A DNA stretch of 64,000 bases from Streptomyces sp. NBC_00523 (GTDB lineage: Bacteria; Actinomycetota; Actinomycetes; Streptomycetales; Streptomycetaceae): positions 4,650,001 through 4,714,000 of the forward strand of contig NZ_CP107836.1 of assembly GCF_036346615.1 (NCBI RefSeq). Reading direction: 5' to 3'. Made by a program: the position numbers and the translations under genes. This document shows, piece by piece, positions 35,237-43,312 of the stretch (position 1 is its first letter; every line of letters starts with the position of its first letter). A model generated the notes under the pieces. The model was not told the origin of the DNA. It worked only from the letters and a program-made list of their open reading frames with translations, and did no database searches.

Positions 35237-35647
35237 ATGACCGACAAGACCGCGCTCACCCCCAGCACCCACACCACCCCGCCCGCGAAGTTCTCGCACG
35301 GCGTGCGCAAGGGCAACATCCTCCAGGTCGCCGGCCAGGTCGGCTTCCTGCCCGCCGTCGAGGGCCAGGCGCCCACCCCGGCCGGCCCGACCCTGCGCGA
35401 GCAGACCCTCCAGACCTTCGCCAACGTCAAGGCGATCCTGGAGGAGGGCGGCGCGAGCTGGGACGACGTGATGATGATGCGCGTCTACCTCACGGACGTG
35501 GACCACTTCGCCGAGATGAACGAGATCTACAACGCGTACTTCGCCGAGCAGAACCTCAAGGAGGCCCCGGCCGCGCGCACCACGGTCTACGTCGGCCTCC
35601 CGAAGGGCCTCCTCATCGAGATCGACGCCCTCGCCGTCCTGGGCTGA
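35237..35647 (+). CDS. RidA-family enamine/imine deaminase
   Basis: 136 residues. RidA proteins hydrolyse reactive 2-aminoacrylate-like enamines and imines released by PLP dehydratases. Family marks: GNILQVAGQVGFLP, EQTLQTFANVKAILEEGGAS, VMMMRVYLTDVDHFAEMNEI and the substrate Arg/Glu pair in APARTTVYVGLPKGLLIEID (here ARTTVYVGLP). Its presence beside a PLP dehydratase-like gene argues that the operon makes an enamine intermediate. Six bases after the IclR stop. Confidence 0.93.
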   Translation: MTDKTALTPSTHTTPPAKFSHGVRKGNILQVAGQVGFLPAVEGQAPTPAGPTLREQTLQTFANVKAILEEGGASWDDVMMMRVYLTDVDHFAEMNEIYNAYFAEQNLKEAPAARTTVYVGLPKGLLIEIDALAVLG

Positions 35648-35673
35648 GCCATCCCCGTAATCCGCACCCTGCC

Positions 35674-35709
35674 CGGCACGGCGCCGTACACCCAACCGGC
35701 GCCGTGCCG
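35674..35709 (+). terminator. Hairpin between RidA and permease genes
   Basis: A 13-bp perfect stem (cggcacggcgccg) with a 10-base loop lies 27 bases after the RidA stop and 46 bases before the permease start. It may be a terminator or an attenuator lowering permease expression. Confidence 0.6.
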
Positions 35710-35754
35710 CGGCCCCCCCCTGCCCAAGAACATGGACCAACAACGGAGTTACCC

Positions 35755-37230
35755 ATGCAGCTCGCCGCAGGCCCCACCCCGCCCGAGACGCCACCCCACA
35801 CCGGTGGACTCCTTCTCCTGATCGACGGCACGCCCGGTCTGCTGACCGTCGCCGTCCTCGGAATCGCGCTCCTCCTCTTCCTGATCATCAAGGTCAGGCT
35901 CCAGCCGTTCGTCGCGCTGCTCGCGGTCTCCATAGCCGTCGGCCTGGGCGCGGGGCTCTCGGTGACCGAACTCTTCGGCACCGTGCAGAAGTCCGCCGCC
36001 GTCTCCGTCATCGAATCCGGCATGGGCGGCATCCTCGGCCATGTCGCGATCATCATCGGCCTCGGCACGATGCTCGGCGCGATCCTGGAGGTCTCCGGCG
36101 GCGCCGAGGTGCTGAGCGCCCGGCTGCTGCGGCTCTTCGGCGAGAAGCGCGCCCCGCTCGCGATGGGCCTGACCGGCCTGATCTTCGGTATCCCGGTCTT
36201 CTTCGACGTCGGCATCTTCGTCCTCGCGCCGATCGTCTACGCCGCAGCCAAGCGGTCCGGCAAATCGATCCTGCTGTACTCCATGCCGCTGCTCGCGGGG
36301 CTCTCCATGACCCACGCGTTCCTGCCCCCGCACCCCGGCCCGGTCGCCGCCGCGGGGCTCTTCCACGTCTCGCTCGGCTGGGTCATCCTGATGGGCGCCC
36401 TCGTCGGCATCCCGTCCGTGCTCGCCGCCTGGGGTTACGCCGCCTGGATCGGCAAGCGGATCTTCGTGGACGTCCCGCAGGACATGGTGGAGGCCGCCGA
36501 GGAGGCGAAGGCCGCCGTCGTCGCCGAGCAGCGGGCCGCCGGGGTCACCCCGCGCGAGGAGCCGGTCGCGCTCTCCACCGTGCTCGCCATCATCGGCACC
36601 CCGCTGATCCTGATCCTCGCCGCCACGTTCTCCTCGATCGCGATGGATCCCTCGACGGGCCGCTCGGTCATCGAGTTCTTCGGCAACCCGTTCGTCGCCC
36701 TGACGATCGCGCTGCTCCTCGCGTACTACCTGCTCGGCATCCGGCGCGGCTGGTCCCGCAAGTCCCTGGAGTCCGTGTCCACTTCCTCGCTGAAGCCGGT
36801 CGGGAACATCCTGCTCGTCGTCGGCGCGGGCGGCATCTTCGGTGCCGTGCTCAAGGCCAGCGGCATCGCGGACGCGCTCGCCGACACCTTCAACGACGTC
36901 GGCCTGCCCGTCATCCTGCTCGCCTGGCTGATCTCGGCCGTGCTGCGGATCGCGCAGGGCTCGGCGACCGTCGCCATCGTCACCACCGCCGGCATCGTGG
37001 TCCCGCTCGTGGAGAACCAGGGCTTCTCGCAGGCCCACCTCGCGCTGATCATCATGGCCATCTCGGCCGGCTCGATCATCGCCTCGCACGTCAACGACGG
37101 CGGCTTCTGGATGGTGTCGAAGTACTTCGGCATCTCCGAACGCGACACCCTGAAGTCCTGGACCGTCCTCGAAACCGTCCTGTCGGTCGCCGGGTTCGTC
37201 GTCGCCGCGCTGCTCAGCCTGGTGATCTAG
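35755..37230 (+). CDS. GntP-family gluconate-type permease
   Basis: 491 residues, about 12 to 14 membrane helices. GntP-family marks: QPFVALLAVSIAVGLGAG, SGMGGILGHVAIIIGLGTML, LIFGIPVFFDVGIFVLAPI, HAFLPPHPGPVAAA, LRIAQGSATVAIVTTAG and SHVNDGGFWMVSKYFG. The family is a proton symporter for gluconate and related sugar acids. As last gene of the kinase-IclR-RidA operon it probably imports the pathway substrate (N-acetylglucosaminate, glucosaminate or a similar aldonate). ATG at 35755 has CGGAG upstream. Convergent with the Ser/Thr kinase gene, 15 bases apart. Confidence 0.93.
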   Translation: MQLAAGPTPPETPPHTGGLLLLIDGTPGLLTVAVLGIALLLFLIIKVRLQPFVALLAVSIAVGLGAGLSVTELFGTVQKSAAVSVIESGMGGILGHVAIIIGLGTMLGAILEVSGGAEVLSARLLRLFGEKRAPLAMGLTGLIFGIPVFFDVGIFVLAPIVYAAAKRSGKSILLYSMPLLAGLSMTHAFLPPHPGPVAAAGLFHVSLGWVILMGALVGIPSVLAAWGYAAWIGKRIFVDVPQDMVEAAEEAKAAVVAEQRAAGVTPREEPVALSTVLAIIGTPLILILAATFSSIAMDPSTGRSVIEFFGNPFVALTIALLLAYYLLGIRRGWSRKSLESVSTSSLKPVGNILLVVGAGGIFGAVLKASGIADALADTFNDVGLPVILLAWLISAVLRIAQGSATVAIVTTAGIVVPLVENQGFSQAHLALIIMAISAGSIIASHVNDGGFWMVSKYFGISERDTLKSWTVLETVLSVAGFVVAALLSLVI

Positions 37231-37245
37231 CCGTACGTCGACGAG

Positions 37246-39435
37246 TCAGGCGGCCGAGGCGCAGATGATGCTGCGGCCCTGGTTGACCTGCCAGTACCAG
37301 AACCGCTCGCCGGGCCCCGCCGGACAGGTCCAGTTCTGGCCCTGCTTCGGGGCCCGGTAGAAGCCGGTGATCCGCAGGATCGACTGACCCGCCTTGGGCA
37401 CCTTCAAGGCGTTGCACTTCCACACCACCGTCAGGTCCGCGTTGGTCTCCCCGTTCACCTTCGCCGGGAAGCACTGGCCCGCCCTGTACACCCGGTCCAG
37501 GCACAGCGTCCGCGTGATCCCGTCGTCGCCCGACCGGCTCCACCAGGTGAAACCCGCGCCCGTGTCGCAGGAGCCGGACGCGCCGGTGCGGGTGCTCACC
37601 TGGTTGACGTGCATGTAGGCGTTCGAGGCGGCGCACTTCACCCGGACCGGGCTGCTCGCGCTCATGTGGTCGTAGCCGTCGTTGTACACGTCGAGGCAGT
37701 CACCCGCGCGCACGGCGGCGAAGGCGCGGTCGGTGGCGTTCATGGTGGGTGTGGGCGTGGGTGTCGGTGTCGGGGTGGGGTCTTCCGTCGCGGTGTCGTC
37801 GGTGTCGGTGTCGGTGTCGTCGGCCGTCGAGCCTCCGCCGCTGACCGACGTGTCCGTGTCCGTGTCGGCGGTCGTGCTGTCGTCCGCGTGCGTGTCGAGG
37901 TCGCTGCCCGAGGTGACGGAGCCGGACGCGCTGCCGCCCGACGACGAACCGCCGCCCGTCTTCTCCCACGGCTGCCACGTCAGCAGCCCCGCCACGGCCA
38001 CCAGGGCGAGCAGCCAGCCCAGGGCGGCGCCGCCGGAGGACGACGAGCGGGGGCGCGGGCCCGCCGGGACGGGGGCCGGTGCGGGCGAGGCGGTCCGGGC
38101 CCGGGCCGCCCGCTGGGCGCGCTCGTGCTCGGCGCGCTGCCGGGCCGCCCGCTCCTGCTCGGCGCGCTCCCGGTCGGCCCGCTCCCGGTCGGCGCGCACC
38201 CGCGCCGCACGCTCGGCCTCCAGGCGGGCGGCCTCGCGGCGGGCGGATTCGCGGCGGGCGGCCTCCGCGCGCTCCCGTTCCTCCCGCTCGGCGCGCTCGG
38301 CCCGCACCCGGGCAAGGCGCTCCGCCTCCTCGCGCTCCGACTGCTCCCGCTCCGCGCGCTGCCGCTCGGCCAGCTGGGCGAGGGCCGCCATCTCGCGGCG
38401 GGTGCGGTCGCGGTCGGCCCGGGCCTGCCGCTGCGGCGAATACACCAGCGTCGGGGGCGGTTTCGGCACCGCGCGCGTCCGCTGCGTCACCGTCGGGGCG
38501 TGCGACGGGCCACCCGGGGGCCGGCCACCCGCCCATTCCTGGCCCTGGTTCGCGTACGCGTCGATCAGCGCCGTCCAGCGGGGCGGCAGCCAGCGCGTGC
38601 CGCTCGTCGTCATCGGCAGCCCGGCCTGCTGCTCACGGAAGCGGGCCAGCAGCTCGGCGGGGGTCGGACGGTGCCGGGGCTGCACGGCCAGGCACGGCCG
38701 GATCGTCGCGACCAGCTCCTTGGGCAGCCCGGTCAGATCGAGCTCGCCGCGCTGCACCCGGGCCAGCAGCCGCAGCGTGTCGCCGTCCGCGCGGTAGGGC
38801 GCCCGGCCGGTGGCCAGCAGGAAGAGCGTGGCGCCCAGCGAGTACACGTCGGAGGCGGCGGTGGACTCCTCGCCGCGCGCCTGCTCCGGCGAGGTGAAGG
38901 CGATCGTGCCCAGCGTGAGGCCCGTCAGGGTGAGGTCGCTGGCGTGCGAGATGCCGAAGTCGATGACCCGGGGCCCGTCCAGCGGCAGCAGCACGTTCTG
39001 CGGCTTCACGTCGCGGTGGACGATCCCCACCCCGTGCAGGGTGACCAGGGCCTGGGCGGTGCCGGCCGCGATCCAGCGTACGGCCGAGGCGGGCAGCACC
39101 CCGCAGGAGCGGACCAGTTCGGAGAGCGGGGGCGCGGCGATGTAGTCGATGGCCATCCAGGGCCGCTCGGCGTCCGGATCGGCGTCCCGTACGCGGGCGG
39201 TGTAGGCGCTGTCCACCCGCTGGGCGACCGCCACCTCCCGGGCGAAGCGCCGCCGGTCGGTGTCGGCGACCCGGCCCTCCGCGAGGAGCGTCTTCACGGC
39301 GACGAGGTCCCGGCCGCCGGCCCGGGCCAGATAGATCCGGCCCATGCCCCCGGACGCCAGCCGCCCGAGCAGCCGGTACGGCCCGAGCGTCACCGGATCG
39401 TCCCCGCCCAGCGCTTCGATCCGCGCCCCGGCCAT
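37246..39435 (-). CDS. Transmembrane Ser/Thr protein kinase with coiled coil and Cys-rich outer domain
   Basis: 729 residues. Kinase domain 20-270: glycine loop LASGGMGRIYLA, Lys48 in VAVKTLL, HRDVKPQN (140-147), DFG (159-161), TSPEQARG. Residues 335-448 are almost only Arg, Glu and Ala, a long cytoplasmic coiled coil. One membrane helix follows (GGAALGWLLALVAVAGLL, 468-485), then a low-complexity outer linker with TDTDTDT runs and a (TP)n repeat (552-564), and a C-terminal domain (570-729) with eight Cys, likely four disulfides, and many Trp. The outer domain is presumably the sensor. ATG at 39435 has GGGGGAG upstream. Antisense frames across this gene are long but shadow only. Confidence 0.93.
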   Translation of the reverse strand: MAGARIEALGGDDPVTLGPYRLLGRLASGGMGRIYLARAGGRDLVAVKTLLAEGRVADTDRRRFAREVAVAQRVDSAYTARVRDADPDAERPWMAIDYIAAPPLSELVRSCGVLPASAVRWIAAGTAQALVTLHGVGIVHRDVKPQNVLLPLDGPRVIDFGISHASDLTLTGLTLGTIAFTSPEQARGEESTAASDVYSLGATLFLLATGRAPYRADGDTLRLLARVQRGELDLTGLPKELVATIRPCLAVQPRHRPTPAELLARFREQQAGLPMTTSGTRWLPPRWTALIDAYANQGQEWAGGRPPGGPSHAPTVTQRTRAVPKPPPTLVYSPQRQARADRDRTRREMAALAQLAERQRAEREQSEREEAERLARVRAERAEREERERAEAARRESARREAARLEAERAARVRADRERADRERAEQERAARQRAEHERAQRAARARTASPAPAPVPAGPRPRSSSSGGAALGWLLALVAVAGLLTWQPWEKTGGGSSSGGSASGSVTSGSDLDTHADDSTTADTDTDTSVSGGGSTADDTDTDTDDTATEDPTPTPTPTPTPTMNATDRAFAAVRAGDCLDVYNDGYDHMSASSPVRVKCAASNAYMHVNQVSTRTGASGSCDTGAGFTWWSRSGDDGITRTLCLDRVYRAGQCFPAKVNGETNADLTVVWKCNALKVPKAGQSILRITGFYRAPKQGQNWTCPAGPGERFWYWQVNQGRSIICASAA

Positions 39436-39626
39436 GTCACTCCCCCTGTCGCCCAGCACCGCGCCCACCACGGTGCCACGTCCGGACGCGGACAGCCATG
39501 AGGTGGCACAACTCCCCTACACGACTGTTGCGTTACCGGTATCGAAGCCGTGGCCCGCGGGTGCTGTCCGTACACGCAGCAGCGCCGCCGGGGGAGCGGC
39601 GGCGCTGCTGGTCATGGGGATGTGGT

Positions 39627-41357
39627 TTACGGGAGGCCGTGGACGTGCGGGCCGACCGCGTTCGACCAGGCGTTGCCGGCCGTCGCGTCCCAGTTGGTCG
39701 ACCAGGTCATCGCGCCGCGCAGGCCCGGGTAGGTCTTCGACGGCTTGAAGCTGCCGCAGCCGGTGCCCTTGGCCAGGCAGTCCAGCGCCGCGTTCACGAC
39801 CGACGGGGCGACGTAGCCGCTGCCCGCGCCCCGGGTGGAGGCGGGGACGCCGAGGCCGACCTGCGACGGGTCGAGGCCGCCCTCCAGCTGGATGCAGGCG
39901 AGCGCGGTGAGGAAGTCCACCGAGCCCTGCGAGTAGACCTTGCCGTCGCAGCCGAGCATCGAACCGCTGTTGTAGTACTGCATGTTGACGACGGTCAGGA
40001 TGTCCTTGATGTTGAGCGCCGTCTTGAAGTACTCGCCCGCGGTGGACTGCATGTCGATGGTCTGCGGGGCCATCGTGATGACGAGGCCGGAGCCCGCCTT
40101 CTGCGACAGCGAACGCAGCGCCTTCGTCATGTACGTGGAGTTGAGGCCGTTCTCCAGGTCGATGTCGACGCCGTTGAAGCCGTACTCCTGGATGAGGGAG
40201 TAGAGCGAGTTGGCGAAGTTGGTCGCGGACGCGTCGCTGTTGACCGAGACCGAGCCCTTCTCGCCGCCGACCGAGATGATGACGTTCTTGCCGGCCGCCT
40301 GCTTCGCCTTGATGTCGGCCTTGAACTGGTCGACGGTGTAGCCGTTCAGGCCCGCCGAGTCCAGGTTGAAGGTGACGGCGCCGGGCGTGCTCGTGGCGTC
40401 GGCGAAGGAGACCGCGATGATGTCGTAGTTCGCGGGCACGTCGCTGAGCTTCTGGACGGTCGCGCCGTTGTTGAAGTTCTGCCAGTAGCCGGTGACCGCG
40501 TGCTTCGGCACGGAGGTGCCCGGGTTCGGGTTGGTGGACCCGGACTTGGCGGTGCGGCCGCTGACGGTCGCCGACTTCACGGACTCACCGGCCGCGTTGG
40601 TGGCGGTCACCGCGAACTGGTAGGCGGTGTCGGCCGCGAGACCGGTGACGGTCGCCGAGGTGCCGGAGGCGGTGGTGGCCTTCACGCCGTCCTTGTAGAC
40701 GGTGTAGCCGGTCGCGCCGGACACCGCGTTCCAGGACAGGCCGACCGAGGACGAGGTGGTCGAGCCGACGGCGAGCCCGGCCGGGGCGCCGGGGATCGAC
40801 GGGCCGGGGTCGGTGCCGCCGCCCCCGTCGGGGCCGGTCACCGAGAAGTCGTCCACGAGGTAGGCCGCCTGGCCGTACCAGCCGTGCGTGTACACGGTGA
40901 CGGACGTGGTGTTCGCGCCGGTCGTGAAGCTGGTCTTCAGCTGCGTCCAGTCGGAGGAGCCGGGCGTCCACGTCGAGACGTCGGTGGTTCCGGTGCCGCT
41001 GGCGCCCAGGTACGCGTAACCGCCCTGGACCCAGGAGCTGAGCTGGTACGTGGAGTTGGGCTTCACGGCCACGGTCTGCGAGCACTTGGCGTTGTCCTGG
41101 CCGGCCGGGGTGGCCTTGAGGGCGGAGGTGCCGCCGTGCACGGGGGAGGAGACGGTGGTGCCGGAGTTGCCGGTACACGTCCAGTTGGCGAGGCCCGATT
41201 CGAAGCCCGCGTTCTTGGCGACGTTGACGTCGGCGGCCTCGGCGCTGGTCACGAGCCCGGTGAGGGTCAGGGCGCCGGCCGCGACGACGGCCACGGCGGA
41301 GCCGAGGACCGGGCGGGTGTGGCGTCTTCTGCGGCTCGGGGCGGGGGAACGATCCAC
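39627..41357 (-). CDS. Secreted chitinase, GH18, with CBM and fibronectin III domains
   Basis: 576 residues: twin-Arg-rich signal region (RRRRHTRP, hydrophobic to about residue 42), a carbohydrate-binding beta-sandwich (43-170; NAGFESGLANWTCTG), an FnIII domain (185-270), and GH18 (285-576) with the active motif FNGVDIDLENG, catalytic acid Glu402. The first Asp of DxxDxDxE is Asn395 here. MQYYNSG and MTWSTNWD complete the site. It would release chitooligosaccharides outside the cell. GTG at 41357 has GGAGG eight bases upstream. A near-consensus DasR site overlaps the promoter, so it is likely induced by chitin breakdown products. Confidence 0.95.
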   Translation of the reverse strand: MDRSPAPSRRRRHTRPVLGSAVAVVAAGALTLTGLVTSAEAADVNVAKNAGFESGLANWTCTGNSGTTVSSPVHGGTSALKATPAGQDNAKCSQTVAVKPNSTYQLSSWVQGGYAYLGASGTGTTDVSTWTPGSSDWTQLKTSFTTGANTTSVTVYTHGWYGQAAYLVDDFSVTGPDGGGGTDPGPSIPGAPAGLAVGSTTSSSVGLSWNAVSGATGYTVYKDGVKATTASGTSATVTGLAADTAYQFAVTATNAAGESVKSATVSGRTAKSGSTNPNPGTSVPKHAVTGYWQNFNNGATVQKLSDVPANYDIIAVSFADATSTPGAVTFNLDSAGLNGYTVDQFKADIKAKQAAGKNVIISVGGEKGSVSVNSDASATNFANSLYSLIQEYGFNGVDIDLENGLNSTYMTKALRSLSQKAGSGLVITMAPQTIDMQSTAGEYFKTALNIKDILTVVNMQYYNSGSMLGCDGKVYSQGSVDFLTALACIQLEGGLDPSQVGLGVPASTRGAGSGYVAPSVVNAALDCLAKGTGCGSFKPSKTYPGLRGAMTWSTNWDATAGNAWSNAVGPHVHGLP

Positions 41358-41360
41358 TTG

Positions 41361-41670
41361 CTGCCTCCGGGGGGAGTCGGGGATGGCGGGGGGGCGGCAC
41401 GGGGGGTGCCGGGGTGTGGAATCGAGGAACGGTGGCCACCGCTGGCCGATAAACTGGTCCAGACCAATCAAGTTGTCAAGACCTCTGGCGGTCTCCGGTC
41501 CCCCCGAAGGTGCCGATGACCTCATCACCCGTGCTCCGCGGGCTTCTTGAAAGTGTTCTCTGTCCTGCCGTACGTGGATAAAGTGCTCAGGCGGGAGCAT
41601 CCGAGCGGAAGCACCCGGCGGGAGCGAGTGCGGCCGGCGGTACGCGGCGGCCCGAGGAACGGGGAGCGGC
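41361..41670. other. Intergenic region between chitinase and tad-linked genes
   Basis: This divergent gap holds the leftward chitinase promoter (41450-41480). The rest, 41481-41670, has no recognised gene; the GGGGAG at 41661-41666 is the ribosome site of the rightward gene. The C-rich stretch 41380-41410 is the chitinase leader. Confidence 0.6.
41453..41479 (-). promoter_or_regulatory. Chitinase promoter with DasR-responsive element
   Basis: Bases 41453-41468 read actggtccagaccaat, which differs at two positions from the DasR consensus ACTGGTCTAGACCACT (known from S. coelicolor chitin and GlcNAc regulation). On the minus strand a perfect -35 TTGACA (41474-41479) lies just upstream of the site, so DasR would occupy the spacer and -10 and repress until glucosamine phosphates accumulate. 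Confidence 0.75.
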
Positions 41671-42525
41671 GTGCCGACAGCCATAGCAGTGACCGGTCCC
41701 GGCCTCGTGCTGCCCCCGCAGGACCGCCAGACGCCCCCGGCGGTCGTCCTGCGCGGACCCGCCGAACAGTCCCTGGACCAGGCCCTGGAGGACATGCAGC
41801 GCCTCCTGGAGCAGCACGGACACGTCATCGCCGTCTACCCGGCCGGCATCTCCGCCGCGCACGAGCGCCGGCTGCACACCGTCCGCGCGGTCCTGGAGAG
41901 CGACCGGATCGCCCTGCTCAAATCGGACCTGCCGCCGCTCGGCGTGGCCGTACTGGTGCGCCAGTTACGGCAGTTGTCCGTCTGCGACTTCAGCGCCGGA
42001 GTGATCGCCTCCGCCGCGCGGCTCCTGTCCCACTACGTGCACGCGGGCGCCCTCCTCCACTCCGTGACCCGGCTCGACCGGGTGCCCGTCAGCCTCAAGT
42101 CGCACGCCAAGTCCTGGTTCCCCGGCGCCCAGTTCGGCGTGCTCGCCAACCCGGAACCCCAGCTGGTCAGGGCCGGTACGGGGGAGCTGTCCGGCCCCCG
42201 CTTCGCCACGCACCTCCTGGTCGCCCGGGGGCAGTCCCCGTCCGAGTGGGTGACCGGGACGCTGGCCCCGGCCTGGCAGGTCCAGGCGGTGCACGAGGCC
42301 GTCCTGCCCGACGAGTCCCCCGGCTGGTGGGGCACCCCGAAGATGATCGAGTTCGCGGCCTATCTGCCGGACATCTCATTGATCTACCAACTGGTCTCCT
42401 CGGTGCGCAGAGAGGTCTGTACCTGGTGCGGAAACGAACTCATCGGCGACCGCTGCGGGCTGTGCAACGCCCCGTTGAACCCGCCCGAGGACCGCACGCG
42501 CGGCCCCGCCGCGCTGAACCCCTGA
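41671..42525 (+). CDS. Conserved protein at head of tad pilus locus, with TTA codon
   Basis: 284 residues, not assigned to a known family. The C-terminus has a zinc-ribbon pair, CTWCGNELIGDRCGLC; the middle includes hydrophobic helices (VIASAARLLSHYVHAGALLH) and YLPDISLIYQLVSSVRREV. Starts with GTG after GGGGAG. It precedes cpaB by 66 bases and faces the same way, so it is probably the first gene of the tad operon. It contains an in-frame TTA codon (41965-41967), one of two in the window, so its translation should need the bldA tRNA. Confidence 0.75.
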   Translation: MPTAIAVTGPGLVLPPQDRQTPPAVVLRGPAEQSLDQALEDMQRLLEQHGHVIAVYPAGISAAHERRLHTVRAVLESDRIALLKSDLPPLGVAVLVRQLRQLSVCDFSAGVIASAARLLSHYVHAGALLHSVTRLDRVPVSLKSHAKSWFPGAQFGVLANPEPQLVRAGTGELSGPRFATHLLVARGQSPSEWVTGTLAPAWQVQAVHEAVLPDESPGWWGTPKMIEFAAYLPDISLIYQLVSSVRREVCTWCGNELIGDRCGLCNAPLNPPEDRTRGPAALNP

Positions 42526-42591
42526 CGTCCCCGTACCGCCCCGCTCCGTACCGACCACCGGCCCACATACCCCAACGAGGTCGCTCCGCCC

Positions 42592-43305
42592 ATGAATTCA
42601 CGGCAACGCCGCGGCGTCATCCTGCTCGTCCTGTCGGTCCTGTGCGCCCTCGCCGCCTTCGCCGGTGTGCTCTGGGTGATCGGTGACGTGAACGCGAAGG
42701 TGGGCCCCGAGGTGACCGCGTACCGGGTGAAGACCACCATCGCGCCCTACAAGCCGCTGGAATCCAGCCAGTTCGAGAAGATCTCGATGCCCGAGCGGTG
42801 GCTCTCCAAGAGCGCCGTCACCGACCTCTCCGCCCTCCGCGGCAAGATCGCCGTCACCGAACTGCACCCGGGCTCCCTGCTCCAGGAAGACATGCTGGTC
42901 GACCGCCCGAAGCTGAAGAGCGGGCAGCAGGAGATCGCCATCATGATCGACGCCGCGACCGGTGTCGCCGGCAAGATCAGGCCCGGCAACCTCGTCAACA
43001 TCTACGCCACCTTCGCCGGCCGCACCGACAAGGAGAAGCCGACCTCGCGCGTCATCGTGGCCAACGCCCGGGTCATCGACGTCGGCCGGCTCACCTCCCT
43101 CGAACCCAAGCCGGAGGACCGCGGCGACGGCCCCACCGAGGCCGTGCCGATCACCTTCGCCCTGGACACCGACGACGCCCAGCGCGTCGCCTACGCGGAG
43201 TCCTTCGCCGAACACGTACGCCTCGCCCTGCTCCCCGCCGACAGCCCGACCACCCTGCGCCCGGGCGAGGGCAGCTACGACCTCGACGAAGACAAGAACA
43301 AGTGA
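42592..43305 (+). CDS. cpaB: Flp pilus assembly protein CpaB/RcpC (SAF domain)
   Basis: 237 residues. One N-terminal membrane helix (GVILLVLSVLCALAAFAGVLWVI) then a SAF domain (VKTTIAPYKPLESSQFEKIS ... LRGKIAVTELHPGSLLQEDM) and the RcpC domain (EIAIMIDAATGVAGKIRPGN, VNIYATFAG). CpaB homologues form the periplasmic collar around the Tad pilus; in a Gram-positive it would lie outside the membrane near the wall. Eight bases separate it from tadZ. Confidence 0.9.
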   Translation: MNSRQRRGVILLVLSVLCALAAFAGVLWVIGDVNAKVGPEVTAYRVKTTIAPYKPLESSQFEKISMPERWLSKSAVTDLSALRGKIAVTELHPGSLLQEDMLVDRPKLKSGQQEIAIMIDAATGVAGKIRPGNLVNIYATFAGRTDKEKPTSRVIVANARVIDVGRLTSLEPKPEDRGDGPTEAVPITFALDTDDAQRVAYAESFAEHVRLALLPADSPTTLRPGEGSYDLDEDKNK

Positions 43306-43312
43306 GGACCGG

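Noticed and set aside
37609..39501. Very long open frames opposite the Ser/Thr kinase, and similar ones opposite the D-aminoacylase, FG-GAP and ABC-F genes
   Set aside because: They are Arg/Pro/Ala/Gly-rich with no domain motifs and arise from the high GC third positions of the true genes on the other strand.
39627..41828. Longer chitinase with an upstream start at 41828
   Set aside because: The extra part crosses the promoter and DasR site and is antisense to the rightward gene; GTG at 41357 has a good ribosome site and starts a signal peptide.
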